Counted from the first letter of the stretch, positions 1 to 5,828 are shown. The stretch is DNA of 9,337 nt from Oscillospiraceae bacterium (GCA_021205585.1 JAJPXI010000037.1:1-9337); one strand, 5' to 3'. Numbers and translations are program-made. Notes: generated by a model not told the origin, from the letters alone.

Positions 1-1
1 G

Positions 2-310
2 AACCAAAATCTTCTGCCACCCGCTCTTGCCGATTTAATCAGCGCTTCCTTAAAAGACAGCCACCGCCCCGGTGGACAGAGCCTGAAACTGCTGGTCACC
101 GTCAGCGGACTTATGATTGACGAAAACCAACAGGTGCTGGATACTGATTTTGAACCGATTCCCGGTTTGTTTGTTACAGGAAATTGCAGCGGGTGCCGGT
201 TTGGATTTCAATACACCACATCCGTCCCTGGACAGAGCATCAGCATTGCGCAGACACTGGGGCGGGAAGTAGGAAAATATCTTGCAGAACAGGGAGAAAA
301 GGAAGCATGA
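2..310 (+). CDS. FAD-dependent oxidoreductase (fumarate reductase flavoprotein type), C-terminal fragment
   Basis: The frame is open from base 2 to the TGA at 308-310, giving about 102 residues and no start. The stretch starting LLVTVSGLMIDENQQVLD, then PIPGLFVTGNCSG, then TTSVPGQSIS, is the closing part of the FAD-binding domain of fumarate-reductase/succinate-dehydrogenase-type flavoproteins (FAD_binding_2 family). In the family, the glycine-rich TGN segment contacts FAD. The first roughly 35 codons coincide with the terminal repeat and do not resemble the 'PFYA' region normally seen before the LLVTVSGL segment. The gene may therefore be a truncated hybrid rather than just cut by the window edge. 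Its stop overlaps the start of the next gene (ATGA), so it belongs to the SirTM operon. The electron acceptor and substrate are unknown. The family call is solid; intactness is uncertain. Confidence 0.75.
   Translation, partial: NQNLLPPALADLISASLKDSHRPGGQSLKLLVTVSGLMIDENQQVLDTDFEPIPGLFVTGNCSGCRFGFQYTTSVPGQSISIAQTLGREVGKYLAEQGEKEA
5..52 (+). repeat. Left copy of an inverted terminal repeat (about 48 bp)
   Basis: This block matches the reverse complement of 9284-9332. The central 22 bp (21-42 here, 9295-9316 there) are identical. Over the whole block about 41 of 49 aligned columns agree, and the mismatches left of the core are all C/T transitions. The core contains a promoter-like TTTAAT, but no convincing -35 box goes with it. 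The block is read through by the flavoprotein fragment frame without a stop. Similarity fades after position 52 and may continue off the left edge. It is probably one of several dispersed copies in the genome, which is inference. Confidence 0.8.
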
Positions 311-915
311 CGAATCTGGATTATCTGAAAATGCTTGTGGAGGACATTCATTCCACTACCATCGCAACGATCGGCGCAGACGGCCATCCCCAGACACGCA
401 CCATTGATATGATGCTGTGGGATGAAAAAGGCGTATACTTTCTGACTGCGAAGGGCAAAGCCTTTTATACGCAGCTGATGGAACAGAAATATATTGCACT
501 CTCTGCAACAAAGGACAAAAAGAGCGTATCTCTGAGAGGAAAGATTCAGAACATCGGAAGTGAAAAGCTGGATGAGATTTTTGAGAAGAATCCTTATATG
601 CAGAAGATATATCCCGATAACACCCGCACTGCGCTGGAGGTGTTTTGGCTGCACGAGGCCAGTGGAGAATATTTCGACATCAGCGATCCGGCTCATGTGA
701 CGAGGGACAGTATTGTAATCGGCCAGCTGGAAACAGGGGTAAGCGGCTATTTTGTGGGTGACAAGTGCATCGGCTGCAAGCTGTGTTACTCCGTCTGTCC
801 CCAGAAGTGCATCGACATCTCTGTGAAGCCGGTGGTCATCGACCAGAAACGCTGCCTGCACTGCGGGCGCTGTGCAGAAATCTGTCCGAAACAGACCATC
901 GAAAAGAGAGGATAG
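307..915 (+). CDS. Pyridoxamine 5'-phosphate oxidase-fold flavoprotein fused to 2x[4Fe-4S] ferredoxin domain
   Basis: A 202-residue protein. Residues 1 to about 130 form a split-barrel flavin-binding domain of the pyridoxamine-phosphate-oxidase-like superfamily (STTIATIGADGHPQTRTIDM near the N-terminus, then VYFLTAKGKAFY). Residues 150-196 are a bacterial-type ferredoxin with two complete motifs: C154, C157, C160, C164, and C183, C186, C189, C193. In the family the flavin, probably FMN, would exchange electrons with the two clusters in the cytoplasm. The ATG at 307 was chosen because it overlaps the flavoprotein stop (ATGA) and starts the conserved domain; an upstream in-frame start at 184 would add non-homologous sequence. 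Purine-rich AGGGAG (291-296) may be the ribosome site. Placed between a flavoprotein and the macrodomain/sirtuin pair, it probably supplies electron transfer for the operon's redox step. Substrate unknown. Confidence 0.85.
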   Translation: MTNLDYLKMLVEDIHSTTIATIGADGHPQTRTIDMMLWDEKGVYFLTAKGKAFYTQLMEQKYIALSATKDKKSVSLRGKIQNIGSEKLDEIFEKNPYMQKIYPDNTRTALEVFWLHEASGEYFDISDPAHVTRDSIVIGQLETGVSGYFVGDKCIGCKLCYSVCPQKCIDISVKPVVIDQKRCLHCGRCAEICPKQTIEKRG

Positions 916-917
916 CC

Positions 918-1691
918 ATGACACAGGATGAGCGAAGGATTTATTTGATTAGGGCACTTCTTTCAGAGGAAGCGCAATATAAGGGTATGGAAATTCCCGC
1001 TGACTTGCAGCAGCAGAAACGGCTCCTGCGGGCGCTGTTCAATGTGCGGATGCCAGGAGCGGTTGATAAAGAATTTCTGGAGATACAGGACACTTACTTG
1101 CAGGAGGAAACCCGGCAGAAAGGAATCACGGATTTATCCGATCTGACGCCATTGCAGGAAGGTATTTATCTCTGGCAGGGGGACATCACCACACTTCGCT
1201 GCGGAGCGATTGTCAACGCAGCCAACTCTCAGATGCTCGGCTGCTTCTGCCCCAACCACGGCTGCATTGACAATGCCATTCACACCTATGCGGGAATTCA
1301 GCTTCGTGCGGCCTGCGCAGAACTTATGGAGAAGCAGGGGCATGAGGAGGAACCAGGCAGAGCAAAAATTACGCCGGCATTCAACCTGCCCTGTGACTAT
1401 GTACTCCACACTGTCGGCCCCATCGTCAGCGGCTGGCTGACCAGAAAAGATAAAGAACTGCTCGGTTCCTGCTATCGTTCCTGCCTGGAACTGGCGGAGC
1501 AAAACGATATAAAGAGTGTCGCGTTCTGCTGTATCTCCACCGGCGAATTTCATTTTCCAAATGACAAAGCGGCACAGGTTGCCGTCAGTACAGTAAAGGA
1601 TTATAAAGAACAGACCAACAGCAGAATCGAGGTGATTTTCAATGTTTTCAAAGACGTCGACTTACAAATCTACCAAAACCTCCTCCGGTGA
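918..1691 (+). CDS. Zinc-type macrodomain, protein-ADP-ribose hydrolase paired with SirTM
   Basis: A 257-residue protein. An N-terminal helical region (about 1-75) precedes a macrodomain (about 80-257). Visible family motifs are GDI (88-90), VNAAN (99-103), HTVGP (164-168) and the STGEFHFPNDKAA phosphate-loop region (207-219). The segment after VNAAN carries C109, C111, H114 and C116 (GCFCPNHGC). This Cys/His cluster marks the zinc-containing macrodomains known from SirTM operons. Those enzymes remove mono-ADP-ribose from a modified protein and so reverse SirTM. The start ATG lies 2 nt after the previous stop with GAGAGGA at 906-912. The last 50 nt overlap the sirtuin gene in another frame, which favours translational coupling. 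The natural target is expected to be a GcvH-like lipoyl protein, but no such gene is in the window. Confidence 0.92.
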   Translation: MTQDERRIYLIRALLSEEAQYKGMEIPADLQQQKRLLRALFNVRMPGAVDKEFLEIQDTYLQEETRQKGITDLSDLTPLQEGIYLWQGDITTLRCGAIVNAANSQMLGCFCPNHGCIDNAIHTYAGIQLRAACAELMEKQGHEEEPGRAKITPAFNLPCDYVLHTVGPIVSGWLTRKDKELLGSCYRSCLELAEQNDIKSVAFCCISTGEFHFPNDKAAQVAVSTVKDYKEQTNSRIEVIFNVFKDVDLQIYQNLLR

Positions 1692-2595
1692 GACGGTAAG
1701 CAAAGCATTTTCCACGCAAACGAAGACGGCGGATAAAATATTACAGCTGAAGAATGAAATTGAGACGGCAGACGCCATTGTGGTTGGCGCAGGTGCGGGA
1801 CTTTCCACTTCGGCAGGAATGAGCTACAGCGGAGAGCGCTTTGAAAAATACTTTTCGGATTTTCACAGGAAGTATGGCATTACTGATATGTATTCCGGCG
1901 GATTTTATCCCTTTGATACGCTGGAGGAATATTGGGCATGGTGGTCGCGGCATATCCTGGTCAACCGCTACGAAGCGGGCATTGGAAAGCCATACATTGA
2001 CCTGTTGGAGCTGGTAAAGGACAAAGATTATTTTGTGCTGACCACCAACGTGGATCATCAATTTCAGCTTGCCGGGTTTGACAAAAAACGGCTGTTCTAC
2101 ACGCAGGGTGATTATGGCCTGTGGCAATGCTCGAAACCCTGCCATGACAGGACTTATGATAATGAGGAAGCTGTCCGACAGATGGCCGCCGAACAGAAAG
2201 ACATGAAGATTCCAACGGAGCTGGTTCCCCGCTGCCCGATTTGCGGCGCACCCATGAATGTGAATCTTCGCTGTGACGATACCTTTGTCGAGGATGAAGG
2301 CTGGCATAAAGCGGCGGAACGCTATAATGATTTTATCCGTCGGCATGAAAATCTGCATATTCTGTTCCTGGAGCTTGGTGTGGGCGCAAATACTCCTGTT
2401 ATTATTAAATATCCCTTCTGGCGGATGACGGCAAGGAATCCGAAAGCCGTGTATGCCTGCATCAACAAAGGGGAAGCGATGTGCCCGCGCGAAATAAGAA
2501 ATCAGTCGATTTGTATTGATGGGGATATTGCAAAAACGCTCTCACACATTCACAGCTTCTCAAAAGTAAATCCAGCGTTCCGCAGGAATGCGTAG
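1642..2595 (+). CDS. Class M sirtuin (SirTM), NAD-dependent protein ADP-ribosyltransferase
   Basis: A 317-residue Sir2-family protein. It has the NAD-binding GAGAGLS loop (49-55), TTNVD (N136, D138), and QGDYGLWQC (155-163), where Q155 sits at the position of the catalytic histidine of ordinary deacetylase sirtuins. This substitution typifies class M sirtuins, which transfer ADP-ribose to a protein instead of deacylating. A zinc site is formed by C163, C167, C198 and C201. RQMAAEQKDMKIP (179-191) also resembles characterised streptococcal SirTM. The ATG at 1642 has GAGGTGA at 1629-1635, six nt upstream. No ATG, GTG or TTG occurs in frame between the macrodomain stop and the NAD loop until codon 47, so this start, with its 50-nt overlap, appears necessary. 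The resulting Ser/Thr/Lys-rich N-terminal tail (about 1-30) is longer than in the streptococcal protein as I recall it. It is the last gene of the operon. Confidence 0.93.
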   Translation: MFSKTSTYKSTKTSSGETVSKAFSTQTKTADKILQLKNEIETADAIVVGAGAGLSTSAGMSYSGERFEKYFSDFHRKYGITDMYSGGFYPFDTLEEYWAWWSRHILVNRYEAGIGKPYIDLLELVKDKDYFVLTTNVDHQFQLAGFDKKRLFYTQGDYGLWQCSKPCHDRTYDNEEAVRQMAAEQKDMKIPTELVPRCPICGAPMNVNLRCDDTFVEDEGWHKAAERYNDFIRRHENLHILFLELGVGANTPVIIKYPFWRMTARNPKAVYACINKGEAMCPREIRNQSICIDGDIAKTLSHIHSFSKVNPAFRRNA

Positions 2596-2596
2596 C

Positions 2597-2612
2597 CACC
2601 ACGTCAGTGGTG
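2597..2612 (+). other. Small hairpin just after the SirTM stop
   Basis: CACCAC and GTGGTG form a perfect 6-bp stem around a GTCA loop, two nt beyond the TAG stop. TTCTTC follows but no real T run, so it may protect the 3' end or assist the stronger terminator downstream. Confidence 0.5.
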
Positions 2613-2650
2613 TTCTTCAAAAAAGGGATTGGGGATACGCCCCAACAAGC

Positions 2651-2692
2651 AAAAAACCGTCAGACCGCCGGAAGGCGGAATGGCGGTTTTTT
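2651..2692 (+). terminator. Rho-independent terminator of the SirTM operon, probably bidirectional
   Basis: An outer stem of AAAAAACCG with CGGTTTTTT encloses an inner CCGCC-GGAA-GGCGG hairpin. The plus strand ends in six T residues. The complementary A run gives a T run on the other strand too, so it could also stop transcripts from the convergent methyltransferase remnant. It sits 55 nt after the SirTM stop. Confidence 0.85.
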
Positions 2693-2714
2693 GGACTTTG
2701 TCTATACAAAGTCC
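2693..2714. repeat. 22-bp inverted repeat (9-bp arms, 4-bp centre)
   Basis: The arms GGACTTTGT and ACAAAGTCC are perfect complements around CTAT. The element directly abuts the terminator and lies 32 nt from the 3' end of the minus-strand methyltransferase remnant. It has no T run on either side, so it is either an extra 3' hairpin or a protein-binding dyad. It may have arrived with the remnant. Confidence 0.7.
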
Positions 2715-2746
2715 CTGCTTACGACTTAGTGAAATTTTGTGAAATC

Positions 2747-2965
2747 CTACTTCGTAACCATCGTCTGATACATCTTCATCAGCTCAGCCACGCAGCCTGA
2801 TTCTGTCATGTCTTTCACGGAGAAACCATATGCCTGCATGACGGCACGGTCGCTGTTCTGATGGGCTTTGCGCAGCTCCGGGGGCATGGTCAGCTCGTCG
2901 TAGAGGTCGGCCAGGCTGCTGTCTGGGTAGAGCGCCCTTGCATCCAGAATAGACTGGGCGGTCTG
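2747..2965 (-). pseudogene. 3' remnant of an MmeI/type IIG-like DNA methyltransferase gene
   Basis: Read on the minus strand, 72 codons end at a TAG (2749-2747). They include ILDARALYPDSSLADLYDE, LTMPPELRKAHQ, DRAVMQAYGF and CVAELMKMYQ. This is the characteristic C-terminus of large COG1002-type class I SAM-dependent DNA methyltransferases (MmeI-like, fused restriction-modification enzymes), in which the leucine/proline-rich segment follows the target-recognition part. The reading frame meets a stop immediately upstream of codon 1 (2966-2968) and there is no start codon or catalytic domain, so only the last few percent of a roughly 900-residue gene survives. The break coincides with the AT-rich promoter of the next operon, marking an old deletion or insertion boundary. 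It is certainly non-functional; the family call is from recognition only. Confidence 0.75.
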
Positions 2966-2986
2966 TTAATATTCTCGGATTTGCTA

Positions 2987-3015
2987 TTGTTTTTCTGCTC
3001 GTTGTGCTGTATAAT
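2987..3015 (+). promoter_or_regulatory. Sigma-A type promoter for the four-gene membrane/hydrolase operon
   Basis: A perfect TATAAT -10 box (3010-3015) lies 17 nt after TTGTTT (2987-2992). The expected start point is about 3022, some 38 nt before the first ATG. It is the only good promoter seen upstream of 3061 and lies just past the breakpoint of the methyltransferase remnant. Confidence 0.8.
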
Positions 3016-3018
3016 ATG

Positions 3019-3036
3019 AGTTAGCCATATCTAACT
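3019..3036. promoter_or_regulatory. Candidate operator: 18-bp dyad over the transcription start
   Basis: AGTTAG and CTAACT are perfect 6-bp inverted arms around CCATAT, beginning three nt after the -10 box and spanning the expected start point. This location suits a repressor site. The regulator is not encoded in the window. TTAG/CTAA half-sites occur in sites of several dimeric repressors, so no family can be assigned. Confidence 0.6.
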
Positions 3037-3060
3037 TCGGATGTAAGGAGTGTTATCACT

Positions 3061-3756
3061 ATGGACAAGCAGAAAAAAAGGAGGCTGACAAATCGGCTGA
3101 TACTTGGAATCTTTTCGTTTATATTGTTTATGATCGGTGACTGGCTGCTCGATATGAAAGGCGCGGGAAATGTGACGACCGGAATTGTGGAATCCAATTG
3201 GGTTTCCATGTCCATGTGGCGGTTTGAAGCGTCCATTTTACTGGCGGCTGTGGCAATGCCGACCTATTGGGTTGGCATACACGCGGCAAAGGAAATTGTA
3301 ACCGAGGGACTGAGAAACGGCACAAAATGGGACAAGCGAATGTCCAAGATGTTTTGCACAGGCGCAAACGCAGGTTTGATATCATTTCTGTTTATTCATA
3401 TTATATGTTGCCTGTTCCCGATCGTTTTTAAGTGCATTTATGCAGAGACGGGAGATTCACTAATGGCTACGAATCTTGTGAATCAGTCAGCCGCCTATAT
3501 CATGCTTCCGTTTGCCGCTTATTATGCCGTTGCGGACGGCTGTATCTCTGTCGGTTGGATTTATATGGCGTGGACAGGAAAGCTGAAACTAAAAAAATGG
3601 CAGGTTCTTTTCTGCCCGCTCTGTACGCTGCTTATCGGTTTTGTATTCAACCTGATTCCCGTACTGAAGCTGATTACCGGAGCCTTTGAATCGTTGGGGA
3701 CTTTGCTGATTATGTGCGCCTTATGCTATTCTGTTCAGAAAGCCGTGCCGCGCTGA
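3061..3756 (+). CDS. Six-helix membrane protein of unknown function (possibly DUF6796-like)
   Basis: A 231-residue protein with a basic N-terminus (MDKQKKRR) and about six hydrophobic segments near residues 12-30, 54-76, 101-123, 143-171, 181-201 and 207-225. It is an integral membrane protein with no catalytic motif I recognise. Overall layout (N-terminal helix ending in GDWLL, then a long loop, then five helices) recalls small Firmicutes membrane families such as DUF6796, but this is an impression. AAGGAG at 3045-3050 is a clear ribosome site 10 nt before the ATG. It is the first gene of the operon driven by the promoter at 2987-3015 and is followed after 48 nt by another membrane protein. 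Its association with two ATC-hydrolase-family genes suggests a transport or sensing role at the membrane, without direct evidence. Confidence 0.8.
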   Translation: MDKQKKRRLTNRLILGIFSFILFMIGDWLLDMKGAGNVTTGIVESNWVSMSMWRFEASILLAAVAMPTYWVGIHAAKEIVTEGLRNGTKWDKRMSKMFCTGANAGLISFLFIHIICCLFPIVFKCIYAETGDSLMATNLVNQSAAYIMLPFAAYYAVADGCISVGWIYMAWTGKLKLKKWQVLFCPLCTLLIGFVFNLIPVLKLITGAFESLGTLLIMCALCYSVQKAVPR

Positions 3757-3804
3757 CGATGCTTGGCAATTCCCGTATGCTTGTTTACAGAAAGTTGGGG
3801 TAAA

Positions 3805-4302
3805 ATGATAATAACAATTCTTTCAACGCTTATGATTATGCTTGGCTATTTTCTCATGCTCTACGGTGCGGTCGGGTTTATTCAGAATAAGAAGTTCTTC
3901 TCCTCTGCCCCGAAAGAGAACTTAGCCGTGATTCCGGACAAGAAAGAGAGATTCAAGGGAGCGCATATCATCGGCTGGGTGATTGTCGTATTCGCTGTAT
4001 TGTTGTTTATCGGCGCGTTCGCCCTCGCCATATGGGATGGCGCCCGAAACGGCTTCGGTGCTCTTAAATTCTTCGCCCGATTCATCACCATGCTCTATCT
4101 GATGGAGATTTACGACATACTTTTCTTCGACTGGTATCTTCTGTGTCGCTCGAACTTCTTCACCCACTTCTACCCTGAGCTTAAAAGCGTCGACAGGAGC
4201 CACTTCTTCGGATACAACAAGAAAGAGCATATCATACACTTTATAATATATATTCCCGTCTGCGCCGTGCTGGCGCTGGGGCTTGGAGCTATATTCTCAT
4301 AA
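3805..4302 (+). CDS. Four-helix membrane protein of unknown function
   Basis: A 165-residue protein when started at the ATG at 3805. The frame is also open to a TTG at 3763, but that would add a 14-residue segment ahead of a natural hydrophobic start, so ATG is preferred. The GGGG at 3797-3800 is only a weak ribosome site. Hydrophobic segments lie near residues 3-24, 54-78, 88-112 and 143-164, with a charged loop (PDKKERFKG) between the first two. The third segment carries an acidic/aromatic pattern (MEIYDILFFDWYLLC), which is unusual inside a helix and may mark a functional site. I do not recognise the family. It lies 48 nt after one membrane protein and 21 nt before an ATC-hydrolase-family gene, so it is very likely co-transcribed. 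Confidence 0.75.
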   Translation: MIITILSTLMIMLGYFLMLYGAVGFIQNKKFFSSAPKENLAVIPDKKERFKGAHIIGWVIVVFAVLLFIGAFALAIWDGARNGFGALKFFARFITMLYLMEIYDILFFDWYLLCRSNFFTHFYPELKSVDRSHFFGYNKKEHIIHFIIYIPVCAVLALGLGAIFS

Positions 4303-4323
4303 AACCTTTCAGGAGGGGTCAAA

Positions 4324-4965
4324 ATGAAAAACACAATTTGTGAGAAACTCATGTGGTCAGCGATGACGCCCACCATGTTCAGGTACATAAGCGAAAACTG
4401 TGGCGAAGTCGATGTTCCTGCCGTCAGGAATACAGCCCGTAAAAATTACAAGGCGATGGTTGGGAGAACTCCCGACATCGGCAGCTTTATGAAAAACACG
4501 CTCCGTGTTTCGCTTGCCGGAGGCATTGTCTGGCTGTCCGTCTATGACGCAATGGACGGGCATATGAGTCGTGAGCAGTTCGGAGAAATGGTAAAGGTCA
4601 CAATGCAGGCTTCGCTGATTCAAAAAGCGTTCGGTGGTAAAAATCCTTTCGATTCTGAATACCAGAAGAAAAAAGTCGAAAAGGATAAAGCCGCCAACGC
4701 CATGAGCGACAGCGAATTCAACTGGATTACAGAGACGATTCCCGGCAGAAATGCTGATGAATACACGACAAATTATCATCGTTGCGGTTTGTGTGCACTC
4801 GGCAGACAGGAGCACCACGAGGACCTGATTCCGTATATGTGTGAAATGGATTTCATCTCCGTTGACCTGATGGGCGGTGTGCTCCACAGAACCGGCACAA
4901 TCGCCACTGGTGCGGAAATATGCGATTTTTACGTCTGCAAAAAGGGCTCGGAATGGGATAAGTAA
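4324..4965 (+). CDS. L-2-amino-thiazoline-4-carboxylic acid hydrolase family protein (copy 1)
   Basis: A 213-residue soluble protein with an excellent ribosome site (AGGAGGGG at 4311-4318). The C-terminal half shows the family pattern: HRCGLC (C154, C157), LIPYMCEMD (C173, D176), then LHRTGTIATGAEICDF (R189, C200, D201). In the family name-giving enzyme, the thiazoline ring of ATC is opened on the route to L-cysteine through a carbamoyl-cysteine intermediate. Most clostridial members are uncharacterised, so the substrate here is not known. The N-terminal half is helical and less conserved. A second, divergent member follows after 12 nt, which suggests a two-subunit enzyme. Confidence is high for the family and low for the exact reaction. 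Confidence 0.8.
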   Translation: MKNTICEKLMWSAMTPTMFRYISENCGEVDVPAVRNTARKNYKAMVGRTPDIGSFMKNTLRVSLAGGIVWLSVYDAMDGHMSREQFGEMVKVTMQASLIQKAFGGKNPFDSEYQKKKVEKDKAANAMSDSEFNWITETIPGRNADEYTTNYHRCGLCALGRQEHHEDLIPYMCEMDFISVDLMGGVLHRTGTIATGAEICDFYVCKKGSEWDK

Positions 4966-4977
4966 GGGAGAGGTAGT

Positions 4978-5616
4978 ATGAAATACTTTGGTATGCCATT
5001 GGGCATGTGGGTTTTGTTCGGGAAATCTTTTGAACGAAATCTATGTACGGATTTTGGACTGGACGAAAGCGCTGCAAAAACGGTCAGGGAAAAGGCAAAA
5101 TCACGCTATAAAGAGATTATTTCGGGTCTACCCGAGTTCGAGAAAGCCGACAGGTTCAAGATGAACATCGTCAACTGCGCCCTGCTCTGTGCGTTCGTTT
5201 TGAATATGCCGAAGCGTCCGGAGGTCGGACGGCTGACGGAATACTATAAAGATTCGATGATGACTCCACCAATGAACTGGTTCTGCAGAATGAGCGGCAA
5301 AAACAAGTTCACCGACAAGGACTTGGCATCTCTCAGAGCTACAGAAAAGCTCCGAGCCGCCGACAGAAATCCCTATTCGTGGAATATGGAATTTTATCCT
5401 TACAGTGACGGCAGCGGATATGAGGCTCGTTTTACCACCTGCGGTATCTGTACTTTAATGCGGGAACTGGGATTATATGATCTCGTTCCGGCTATGTGCC
5501 GATTGGATTACACCATGAGTGAAGCGGGCGGCGCATCTGACTTCGTTCGAGAATATACATTAGCTTCCGGCGGTTCTTACTGCGACTGCGGTTATAAAAA
5601 AAGAGGGAAAGGTTAA
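4978..5616 (+). CDS. L-2-amino-thiazoline-4-carboxylic acid hydrolase family protein (copy 2)
   Basis: A 212-residue paralogue of the preceding gene. It shares TTCGIC (C155, C158), LVPAMCRLDY (C174, D177), and REYTLASGGSYCDC (R191, C202, D203). The N-terminal half (MKYFGMPLGMWVLFGKSFER) is clearly different from copy 1, and the closing CDF motif is CDC, so the pair has diverged well beyond a recent duplication. GGGAGAGG at 4966-4973 precedes the ATG. It is the last gene of the operon and ends at 5616. Retention of the cysteine/aspartate/arginine positions in both copies argues that both are functional, perhaps as hetero-oligomer partners. The substrate is unknown; cytoplasmic location is expected because no membrane segment or signal peptide is clear. 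Confidence 0.78.
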   Translation: MKYFGMPLGMWVLFGKSFERNLCTDFGLDESAAKTVREKAKSRYKEIISGLPEFEKADRFKMNIVNCALLCAFVLNMPKRPEVGRLTEYYKDSMMTPPMNWFCRMSGKNKFTDKDLASLRATEKLRAADRNPYSWNMEFYPYSDGSGYEARFTTCGICTLMRELGLYDLVPAMCRLDYTMSEAGGASDFVREYTLASGGSYCDCGYKKRGKG

Positions 5617-5692
5617 AAACCACGTTACAGCTACTGAAATTCCAGCTTATCAACTTGGACTTAATGTATCAACACCAAAGAGCGACTATTAT

Positions 5693-5718
5693 CACAGCCG
5701 CCCACGGGGGGAGCTGTG
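5693..5718. repeat. Inverted repeat in the gap after the hydrolase operon
   Basis: CACAGC and GCTGTG form a 6-bp stem around a GC-rich loop that can pair partly within itself (CCC with GGG). A short AT-rich stretch follows, not a T run. It may be a weak terminator for the plus-strand operon, the only candidate between 5616 and the minus-strand tRNA terminator. Confidence 0.4.
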
Positions 5719-5727
5719 GCACGGGAA

Positions 5728-5750
5728 TTTATTAGCAGATTTTATTAGCA
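5728..5750. repeat. Direct repeat TTTATTAGCA x2, 13-bp period
   Basis: TTTATTAGCA occurs at 5728-5737 and 5741-5750, separated by GAT. Tandem sites about one helical turn apart, some 80 bp from a tRNA 3' end, could be protein-binding sites such as integrase/excisionase arms. No integrase is present, so this remains a guess. Confidence 0.45.
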
Positions 5751-5779
5751 AAAAAGTTGATCACCTTTTTATTGCAAGG

Positions 5780-5820
5780 AAAAAAGAAAGCCGAAAGCCT
5801 TGAAAAATAAGACTTTCGGC
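5780..5820 (-). terminator. Rho-independent terminator of the tRNA-Arg gene
   Basis: On the minus strand, GCCGAAAG pairs perfectly with CTTTCGGC across a 15-nt loop and is followed by TTTCTTTTTT. It begins 8 nt beyond the encoded CCA end of the tRNA. Orientation and T run both fit termination of the tRNA transcript. Confidence 0.85.
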
Positions 5821-5828
5821 GTTGTTTC

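Noticed and set aside
208..924. Minus-strand frame of 238 codons opposite the flavin-ferredoxin gene
   Set aside because: It is the antisense shadow of a gene with eight intact ferredoxin cysteines; no motif of its own.
2588..2800. Open frame of 70 codons on the plus strand after SirTM
   Set aside because: It runs through the terminator and inverted repeat and across the antisense methyltransferase remnant, with no ribosome site; it is a chance frame.
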